Positions 57,336 to 64,000 of a stretch of DNA of 64,000 bases are shown piece after piece. This DNA comes from Mycobacterium tilburgii (GTDB lineage: Bacteria > Actinomycetota > Actinomycetes > Mycobacteriales > Mycobacteriaceae): positions 1 to 64,000 of the forward strand of contig NZ_LR655694.1 of assembly GCF_902168065.1 (NCBI RefSeq), read 5' to 3'. A program made the translations under genes and the position numbers. Positions within the stretch are counted from its first letter, which is position 1; every line of letters begins with the position of its first letter. The notes under the pieces were generated by a model. That model saw only the letters and a list, made by a program, of their open reading frames with translations. It searched no databases and was not told where the DNA came from.

Positions 57336-59485
57336 CGCAGGCCGATGCCACACCGCCACCGCCCGTCGCCAAGCGCGTTCCGACCACTCGTGAGCACCAC
57401 GGCGACGTCTTCATCGATCCCTATGAGTGGTTGCGCGATAAATCCAATCTCGAGGTCGTCGACTACCTCAAGGCGGAAAACGACTACGCCGACCAAACGC
57501 TGGATTATCTGGAGCCTTTGCGGCAGAAAATTTTCGACGAGATCAAAGTACGCACCAAGGAAACCGACCTGTCGGTGCCCACCCGGCAAGGCGGATGGTG
57601 GTACTACTCACGCACGTTCGAGGGACAACAGTACCGAGTTCAGTGCCGGTGCCCGGTCGCCGATCCCGACGACTGGGATCCGCCTGCGCTGGACGAGAAC
57701 ACCAACATCCCGGGCGAGCAGATTCTGCTCGATTCCAACGAGGAGGCCGACGGGCACGACTTCTTCGCGCTGGGCGCTGCCCTGGTGAGCCTGGATGCCC
57801 ATCTGCTCGCCTACTCCGTCGACACCCTTGGTGACGAGCAGTATACCTTGCGGTTCAAGGATTTACGTACCGGTGAGAAATACCCGGACGAGATCGCCGA
57901 CATCGCGGGCGGGGTGACCTGGGCCGCGGACAACCGGACCGTCTACTACCTGACTCTGGACGACGCCCACCGCCCGGACAAGGTGTGGCGGTATCGGCTG
58001 GGTTCCGGCGACCCGGCGGAATTGGTGTATCACGAGGCCGACGAACGATTTTGGCTCAGGGTGGGGCTCAGCCGCAGCGAAGCGTACGTCTTCATTGCCT
58101 CCGGTTCGTCCATCACCTCCGAGGTTTATTACGCCGACGCGCGCGACTCGCAGGCTCAGTTCACCGTGGTGTTGCCACGCCGGGAAGGCGTCGAGTATTC
58201 GGTGGAGCACGCGATAGTCGGGGGGCAGGATCGTTTCCTGATCCTGCACAACGACGGCGCGGTGAACTTCACCCTCGCCGAGGCCCCGGTCAGCGATCCG
58301 ACACGGCAGCGAACGCTGATCCCGCACCGCGACGACGTTCGGATCGAAGCGGCGGACGCCTTTGCCAGTCATTTGGTGATCAGATATCGACGTGAAGCTA
58401 TACCGCGAATCCAGTTGTGGCCCATCGCTTCCGACGGCAATTACGGTGAGCCGGACGAGATCGCGTTCGAGTCTGAACTGATGTCGTCGGGCCTGGGCGC
58501 CAATCCGAACTGGGTTTCGCCGAAGCTGCGGGTCAGGGCGGGATCTCTCGTCACGCCGCTGCGGATCTACGACATCGACCTTCGCACCGGCGAGCGCACG
58601 CTGCTGCGGGAGCAACCCGTCCTCGGCTACTATCGACCGTATGACTACGTCGAGCGTCGCGACTGGGCGCCGGCCCCGGATGGCACCCTGATCCCGGTCT
58701 CGATCGTGTATCGGACGGGTCTGGACTTTCCCGCACCCACCCTCATCTACGGCTACGGCTCCTACGAAATCTGCACGGATCCAAGCTTTTCCATAGCGCG
58801 GCTGTCACTGCTGGATCGGGGCATGGTGTTCGCCATTGCCCACGTCCGCGGCGGCGGGGAGATGGGCCGGCTCTGGTACGAGCACGGCAAGCTGTTGGAG
58901 AAGAAGAACACGTTCACCGACTTCATCGCGGCGGCACAGCATCTGGTGGACTCAGGAGTGACTCGCCCGGACCGGATCGTAGCGTTGGGCGGCAGTGCCG
59001 GTGGGTTGCTGATGGGCGCGGTGGCCAACATGGCGCCGGATCTGTTCGCCGGGATCCTCGCCCAGGTTCCGTTCGTCGACCCCTTGACCACCATCCTGGA
59101 CCCATCGCTGCCGCTCACCGTCACCGAGTGGGACGAATGGGGAAACCCGTTGAACGACAGCGAAGTCTACGCATACATGAAGTCATACTCGCCGTATGAG
59201 AACGTCGAGACCAAGACCTATCCCGCCATCTTGGCGATGACCTCGCTCAACGACACCCGGGTCTACTACGTGGAACCTGCCAAATGGGTCGCTGCGCTGC
59301 GGCACGCCAACCCGCACGGCAACACGGTGTTGCTGAAGACCCAGATGGCGGCCGGTCACGGCGGCGTCAGTGGCCGTTACCGGGCATGGCAGGAAACTGC
59401 GTTTCAGTACGCCTGGCTGCTGTCAGTTGCCGACCGCGACCGCTACGGTAGCGGCGAGAAAGACCACCTCGACCAGAGTGCGTGA
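57332..59485 (+). CDS. ptrB: oligopeptidase B (protease II)
   Basis: PtrB is a serine oligopeptidase that cuts short peptides after Arg or Lys. In M. tuberculosis H37Rv it is split over two annotated frames (Rv0781/Rv0782); here it is one 717-residue frame. The N-terminal beta-propeller begins [20 protein letters not shown]. The catalytic domain shows [40 protein letters not shown], the nucleophile elbow [13 protein letters not shown] (Ser about 555), [15 protein letters not shown] (Asp region) and [14 protein letters not shown] (His about 676). Overlaps purC by four bases. Intact. Confidence 0.95.
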   Translation: MTQADATPPPPVAKRVPTTREHHGDVFIDPYEWLRDKSNLEVVDYLKAENDYADQTLDYLEPLRQKIFDEIKVRTKETDLSVPTRQGGWWYYSRTFEGQQYRVQCRCPVADPDDWDPPALDENTNIPGEQILLDSNEEADGHDFFALGAALVSLDAHLLAYSVDTLGDEQYTLRFKDLRTGEKYPDEIADIAGGVTWAADNRTVYYLTLDDAHRPDKVWRYRLGSGDPAELVYHEADERFWLRVGLSRSEAYVFIASGSSITSEVYYADARDSQAQFTVVLPRREGVEYSVEHAIVGGQDRFLILHNDGAVNFTLAEAPVSDPTRQRTLIPHRDDVRIEAADAFASHLVIRYRREAIPRIQLWPIASDGNYGEPDEIAFESELMSSGLGANPNWVSPKLRVRAGSLVTPLRIYDIDLRTGERTLLREQPVLGYYRPYDYVERRDWAPAPDGTLIPVSIVYRTGLDFPAPTLIYGYGSYEICTDPSFSIARLSLLDRGMVFAIAHVRGGGEMGRLWYEHGKLLEKKNTFTDFIAAAQHLVDSGVTRPDRIVALGGSAGGLLMGAVANMAPDLFAGILAQVPFVDPLTTILDPSLPLTVTEWDEWGNPLNDSEVYAYMKSYSPYENVETKTYPAILAMTSLNDTRVYYVEPAKWVAALRHANPHGNTVLLKTQMAAGHGGVSGRYRAWQETAFQYAWLLSVADRDRYGSGEKDHLDQSA

Positions 59486-59867
59486 CGGCAGCCGCGTCGT
59501 CATCGACTTGGGCGGCGCGGGCATCCGTGACGCGTAAACGTTGGTCGGAAACATGGCCAGCATCAGCACCAGCAGGCACCACGCCGCGATCACCCGGGTG
59601 GCCGCCACCAGCAGCCCGGCGGCGCCCGCGAGTTTCAGCACACCAGTGATGCTGACGAGCAGGGCCGGTGCGGGTAACCCGGGCGGCACGATCGCGACGA
59701 GGTCGCGCCGCAGCGGGGGCGCGAAGTGCGCAATACCGGTCAGGGCGAACATGGCGGCCAGTCCGACGGCAATCGGCGCAGCCCCACCCGTCCAGGTAGC
59801 CGACGCCGAGCCGGCCGACAATGGCGGCGAGAAAGCTGCCCAGCAACAACGTGATCAGCGGGGCCAT
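59423..59867 (-). pseudogene. DoxX-family membrane protein, single frameshift
   Basis: The minus frame begins MAPLITLLLGSFLAAIVGRL and GVGYLDGW. A shift near 59780 moves into APIAVGLAAMFALTGIAHFA, VPPGLPAPALLVSITGVLKL and LVLMLAMFPTNVYASRMP, ending at 59423 inside the 3' end of ptrB. DoxX proteins are four-helix membrane proteins linked to redox stress. With one lesion it may be recently dead or a base-call error. Divergent from the TetR gene. Confidence 0.7.
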
Positions 59868-59882
59868 CTCACATCCCATCTA

Positions 59883-59933
59883 GACAGTGACAAGATACGG
59901 ATCCCACCGTACGGCGGTAATCTAGCCACTGTC
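59883..59933. promoter_or_regulatory. probable operator region between DoxX relic and tetR
   Basis: GACAGTG at 59883-59889 and its reverse complement CACTGTC at 59927-59933 flank a small CCGTACGG palindrome in the 80-base divergent gap. Such half-sites beside a tetR gene fit autoregulation by the adjacent repressor, but no footprint is known to me. Confidence 0.4.
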
Positions 59934-59947
59934 AAAATTGGCCCGCT

Positions 59948-60523
59948 ATGCTGGGGCCCGTGGACCGTCGCAACTATCACCACGGCGACCTGCGCGCCGT
60001 AATCCTTGGCGAAGCCGCGCGGCTGGTGGCCGTCCGCGGCGCGGACGGTATCTCGCTGCGGGAGCTAGCCCGCGCCGTGGGTGTGTCACATGCCGCGCCA
60101 GCTCACCACTTCGCCGATCGTCGCGGCTTGTTCACTGCCCTGGCCGCAGAGGGCTTCCGGCTGCTGGCCGACGCGCTGAGAGACGCGCGCGGTGACTTTG
60201 CCGGTGCCGCGCTGGCGTACGTTCGGTTCGCCCTCGACCACCCCGGGCACTATCAGGTGATGTTCAACAGGTCGCTGCTGGATTCGGCGAACACCGAACT
60301 GGCTGCGGCGGAAGCCGCCGCCGCAGACGAATTAGCGCGGGGCGTAATGACATTGAGTGACCCTCGCGCCCAGGCCGACTCGGCGGGGGCACAGCTCGCA
60401 GCATGGTCACTGGTACACGGCTTTTCGACACTTTGGCTTAATAGTGCGGTCAACGCTGACGTCAAAGAGGCCGATCCGATGCAAACGGTGACGCGGATCG
60501 CGACGATGCTGTTCGATGGTTAG
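59948..60523 (+). CDS. TetR-family transcriptional regulator
   Basis: The 191-residue protein from ATG 59948 (or GTG 59960) has the N-terminal arm RRNYHHGDLRAVILGEAARL and the helix-turn-helix ISLRELARAVGVSHAAPAHH with FADRRGLFTALAAEGFRLL. An all-helical ligand-binding domain ends LWLNSAVNADVKEADPMQTV. Its stop overlaps the stop region of the convergent emrB. Likely targets are itself and the divergent DoxX gene, possibly emrB. Intact. Confidence 0.88.
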   Translation: MLGPVDRRNYHHGDLRAVILGEAARLVAVRGADGISLRELARAVGVSHAAPAHHFADRRGLFTALAAEGFRLLADALRDARGDFAGAALAYVRFALDHPGHYQVMFNRSLLDSANTELAAAEAAAADELARGVMTLSDPRAQADSAGAQLAAWSLVHGFSTLWLNSAVNADVKEADPMQTVTRIATMLFDG

Positions 60524-62172
60524 TCGGCCAGCTGTTGAGCGGCGTCTGAATCTACCTGGGGCTCCGGTCGTTTCATCGGCAGAAACGCGGCGGGGATGAT
60601 CGTTACGACGATCAAGGCGACGGCGAACACGAACACCGCCGTGTAGGCGTGCGAAAAGCCTTGCGCCACGCTGCTTGCGAAGTCGGGGCCCAGACCCTTC
60701 CAAGCGCTGTACGCGGATTCGATCGGCAGGCGTTGACCTGTGCTCTGTTGTTGCGCTGCTACAAGCTTGTTGGCCGTCATCAGGCTCTGGTTGTGGTTGA
60801 ACAGCTGGGTCAGGATCACCGTCATCAACGCGGCCCCGATCGATCCGCTCACCTGCTGGTTGACCGTTACCAGCGTGGTACCGCGCGCGACCTGATGCGG
60901 GGCCAGTGCCTGCAGCACCGCGGCCGACAACGGCGACGTGGTGCAGCCGACGCCGAGGCCGATGATCGACAAGCCGACCAGCAGCACCGGGGAGAAGGCG
61001 GCCTGCGTCGCTACACCGTAGGTGAAGATGCCCAGGCCGATCGCCATGGTCGTCAGGCCGACCAGCACAACCTTGCCGGGTCCGTGTTTGTCCATGAATG
61101 TCCCGGCGAGCGGCAGCGTCAATACAGCGCCCACGCCGACCGGCACCAAATGCATGCCGGATTCCATCGGTGTTTGATGCATCACCAGCTGGAAATAGCT
61201 CGGAACCAGCAGACCGACGCCGACAAAAGGAGCGCCGAACACCAGCAGGGCTAAATTCGCGTTGGTCACAGCGCGATTCTTGAATAGCCGAAGGTCGATA
61301 AGCGGGTGCTCGACACGAAAGGAATGAAAGACAAATGCGGCGACCAATATCAATCCGAGAATCGTCGGCCCCAGCACGTAGCGGTTGAGGATCGTGCCCT
61401 CCGCCGGCACGGACGACACCCCAGCCAAAAACAACGTGACGCCGGGCGGCAGCAATAGCACGCTGACGATGTCGAGCGCTTCCGCCGGTGCCGGACGGTC
61501 CTTGGGGAAAGTGAAAGCGGCGAGGACCACCGCGACCAGACCGATCGGCAAGTTGATCAGAAAAATCCACTGCCAGCCGTAGGTGCCGACCAGCCAGCCG
61601 CCCAGGACCGGCCCGCCGATCGGGCCCAGCAGGATCGGAATGCCGCCGATCACCATGAGCCGGCCGACTCGCCTCGGGCCGGCCTCCTGCGTGAGGATTA
61701 CGAAGCTCACCGGCATCAACATGCCGCCGCCGATACCTTGGACTACCCGAAAGGTGATGAGCATCGCGATGTTCGGCGACATGGCGCAGAGCAGCGAGCC
61801 GAGCATGAACAACACAACCGAGCCGATGAAGAGCCGTTTAGTGCCGAATCTGTCGGCCGCCCATCCGGTTATCGGGATCACGGTCGCAAACGCCAGCATG
61901 TAGGCCGCGACCGACCACGAGACGACGGCCTGATCGGAATTGAACCGGGTGACGAAAGTGCCCTGGGCGACCGCGACGACGGTGCTGTCCAACATTGCCA
62001 TGATGCAGGTCAGTCCGCACACGAAGACGATGCGAAGCAACTTGGCGTCGAGCTTGTCGGGATAGTCCTGCGTGCTCGCGCCCTGGACCGGCGTGGAGGT
62101 TTGCGGCGCGGCGACGCTGGGGGCTGCGGGACGCGCTCGTCCCATGGCGTCGCTCAGCATGCGGCTGAGCAT
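60520..62172 (-). CDS. emrB: DHA2-family (14-helix) drug exporter EmrB
   Basis: EmrB-type MFS pumps export drugs or lipids by proton antiport. The 550-residue protein starts at ATG 62172. Landmarks are MAMLDSTVVAVAQGTFVTRF (motif in helix 1), GWAADRFGTKRLFIGSVVLF (motif A), RVVQGIGGGMLMPVSFVILT (motif B), GPIGGPVLGGWLVGTYGWQW (motif C) and a C-terminal loop ending AAQQLAD. It matches Rv0783c. A dead paralogue lies directly upstream at 62337-63966. Intact. Confidence 0.92.
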   Translation of the reverse strand: MLSRMLSDAMGRARPAAPSVAAPQTSTPVQGASTQDYPDKLDAKLLRIVFVCGLTCIMAMLDSTVVAVAQGTFVTRFNSDQAVVSWSVAAYMLAFATVIPITGWAADRFGTKRLFIGSVVLFMLGSLLCAMSPNIAMLITFRVVQGIGGGMLMPVSFVILTQEAGPRRVGRLMVIGGIPILLGPIGGPVLGGWLVGTYGWQWIFLINLPIGLVAVVLAAFTFPKDRPAPAEALDIVSVLLLPPGVTLFLAGVSSVPAEGTILNRYVLGPTILGLILVAAFVFHSFRVEHPLIDLRLFKNRAVTNANLALLVFGAPFVGVGLLVPSYFQLVMHQTPMESGMHLVPVGVGAVLTLPLAGTFMDKHGPGKVVLVGLTTMAIGLGIFTYGVATQAAFSPVLLVGLSIIGLGVGCTTSPLSAAVLQALAPHQVARGTTLVTVNQQVSGSIGAALMTVILTQLFNHNQSLMTANKLVAAQQQSTGQRLPIESAYSAWKGLGPDFASSVAQGFSHAYTAVFVFAVALIVVTIIPAAFLPMKRPEPQVDSDAAQQLAD

Positions 62173-62238
62173 ATCGAGGCCGTTCTATTGTGTTGGGGCT
62201 TGGGTATACTATGGCACTTAGCTGCGTGTTTACTGCGT

Positions 62239-62263
62239 GAGCAGGAGGTTTCACCTCCTGCTC
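62239..62263 (-). terminator. hairpin terminator between the two emrB-type genes
   Basis: Eleven-base arms 62239-62249 and 62253-62263 pair perfectly around TTC. No long T-run follows on either strand, as common for mycobacterial terminators. Placed after the dead paralogue and before emrB on the minus strand, it would separate their transcripts. Confidence 0.7.
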
Positions 62264-62336
62264 TTGCCGTCTGGCGTGCGCCTTACCCCGATCGGCGGGC
62301 CGCGTCGCCCAGAAAGCGGGGCGGCGCAGCGGGCAT

Positions 62337-63966
62337 TTATCGGGCGGCCGTCAAGGTGGCAGGCTTCCTTGGCAAAAATCCCGCTGGTATGAAGGTGAAT
62401 GCCACGACCACCATCGCGACCGCAAACACCGTCGTATAGACGTGTGAAAGGTCGTGCAAAAGATTGGCGGAAAAGCTGGGCGCCAATGCCTCCGGCGGTA
62501 TTTGTGACGGGTCGACGGGCACCCCCGAAATTGCAGCTTTTTGCTGCAACGCCGCCAATTTGTTCGCCGCGACGATGTCGTTGCTGCGGTTGAACTGATT
62601 GGTCAAGATCATCGCCATCAGCGCGGTACCCACCGACCCACCCACCTGATGGCTCACGCTCATCAGCGTCGTGCCGCGCGCGATCTGATGCGGCGCCAAC
62701 GCCTGCACCGATGCGACCGACAACGGCATCATCGTGCACCCATCCCCAGGCCCATGATCGCCAGCGCAACCAGCAGGATCGGTTGGTACGTGACGTGCCT
62801 GGCCACGCCGAAGCCGAACTCGCCGAGGCCGGCGATGATCATTGCGATGCTGGCCAGCACAACTTTCCCGGGCCCTGCCGGTCCACCAACGGCCCCGCCA
62901 GTCGCATGGTCAGCAATGGCACCTGATCCCCTAGGGGATCCTAGGGGATCAGGTGCACCCCGGCTTGCATCGGCGTCTGGTGCAGCACCTGCTGCAGGTA
63001 ACTCGGCAGCAGCAAGCCGGCACCAAAAAAGCCCGCCCCGGCGAACAACAACATCGTCACGTTGTCCTGCCTTAGGACCGGGTTCTGATACAGCCGCAGA
63101 TCGATCAGCGGGTGATCCGCGCGACGCCAAGGCATGCACGACGAACGCGCCGATCAGCAGTAAGCCGATGGTCGCCGGCAGCACCACCCGCCGATCGGCG
63201 ACCGTGCCGCAGCGCGGGATGGACGACACCGCGAACAGGAACGTCGCCAATCCGGGGAGAGCAGCACTGCGCCGACGACGTCGAACGTCTCGGACCGCGT
63301 CGGTCCCTGGGGAACACGATGCCGGCCAGGACCAGCGTCACCAATCCGATCGGAAGGTTGATCAAAAAGATCCACCGCCATCTGGAGGTATCGATCAGCC
63401 AGCCCGCCCAGGATCGGCCCGGCAATCGGCGCCAGCAGCATGGGAATGCTCAGAATCGACATCAGGCGCCCGAGCCGTCCCGGGCCCGCTTCGCGTGTCA
63501 TGATCACGAATCCCAGCGGCATCAGCATGCCGCCGCTGACACCTTGCACTACGCGAAACACGATGAGTTGCAGAATATTCGACGCCGCCGCGCAAAGCTG
63601 TGAGACCAGCACGAACGCCACCACCGAGCCCATGAATATTCGTTTGGTGCCGAACCGGTCGGCAGCCCACCCGGTCAACGGGATCACCGTCGCCAACCCG
63701 AGCGTGTAGCCGGTCATCGTCCATGCGACGACGGCCTGGTCGGAATCGAACTCGGTGATGAAAGTGCGTTGCGCGACAGTGACGACCGTGACGTCGAGTA
63801 TCGCCATGATCGTGGCCAGCAGGCAGACACCGGAAATCCGCAGCAGCGGGGCATCCAATTTGTCCGGATAAACACCATTCGCCCGCACCCAACAACCCGG
63901 CGGGGTGGTGGGCAGCGGGGCGTCGCCCGCCGCAGAACGGGCCTTTTCCATGACGTTGCTTAGCAT
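62337..63966 (-). pseudogene. second DHA2-family exporter, multiply frameshifted
   Basis: ATG 63966 reads MLSNVMEKARSAAGDA, much like the start of emrB, then MAILDVTVVTVAQRTFITEF, GWAADRFGTKRIFMGSVVAF and RVVQGVSGGMLMPLGFVIMT. Breaks follow near 63385, 63260, 63125 and 62750, with VHLIP and a stop at an inverted duplication (62919-62956). The last part, ALAPHQIARGTTLMSVSHQV to FLPRKPATLTAAR, is again clean. A tandem paralogue of emrB that has decayed. Confidence 0.87.
62919..62956. repeat. inverted duplication with 16-base arms
   Basis: Arms 62919-62934 and 62941-62956 are exact reverse complements around six bases. Within it CTAGGGGATC is also repeated directly (62931-62940, 62941-62950). 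It interrupts the dead exporter at a stop codon. Confidence 0.9.
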
Positions 63967-64000
63967 ATCGAATCGATTTCCGACGCGGACCGGCACGTAC

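Overview
The window is high-GC actinobacterial DNA. Gene content and order point to a slow-growing Mycobacterium: a complete mce4 operon, genes of the cholesterol (KstR/KstR2) regulons, phoPR, the purD/purB/purC block, cpsA-otsA and nat. M. tuberculosis names used here rest on remembered gene order and protein sequences; no search was run. About 25 genes are intact, while some 40 others are frameshifted, stopped, truncated or fused to a neighbour. That ratio fits a host-restricted mycobacterium in reductive evolution. High GC, absence of insertion sequences and closeness of the Rv35xx-like and Rv07xx-like blocks suggest an M. avium-complex relative such as M. lepraemurium, but this is inference.

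Layout. 1-3035: broken kshB at the edge, a broken DUF732 gene, a broken SLAC1/TehA-type transporter and other debris. 3036-8853: intact cpsA, two dead short-chain dehydrogenases, an intact 54-residue gene abutting intact otsA, a dead Rv3491-like gene. 8362-18726: intact ten-gene mce4 operon on the minus strand (yrbE4A, yrbE4B, mce4A-F, two Mce-associated proteins). 18975-37810: the sterol-catabolism region, nearly all dead (fadD19, echA19, cyp142, kshA, ltp2, cyp125, fadA5, echA20, ipdA, fadE32, fadE33, aspB). Intact exceptions are a DUF35-ltp4-ltp3 operon, a gamma-carbonic-anhydrase-like gene and a 128-residue gene at 33016. Seven perfect KstR-type operators survive next to these relics. 38002-42901: intact nat, then a dead kinase-Kelch gene, an MFS remnant and a dead amidase. 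42957-47485: tRNA-Thr(UGU), an Rv0756c-like repeat protein, intact phoP-phoR and HIT gene, dead Rv0760c-like and adhB. 47683-64000: intact purD, ggtA, purB, purC, ptrB, a TetR regulator and emrB, interleaved with dead genes (Rv0774c-, Rv0775-, Rv0776c-like, cyp126, a second SLAC1-type transporter, Rv0779c-like, DoxX, a second emrB-like pump). The cyp51 segment expected between adhB and purD is absent.

How it fits together. The cell keeps a complete Mce4 sterol importer, trehalose synthesis, a cell-wall LCP enzyme, the PhoPR regulator and purine synthesis, but has lost the ring-opening, side-chain and late steps of cholesterol catabolism encoded here. The most interesting biological question is what a retained Mce4 importer does without its catabolic pathway. 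A second theme is how genes decay here: short tandem duplications, inverted duplications and clean deletion fusions are visible at base level.
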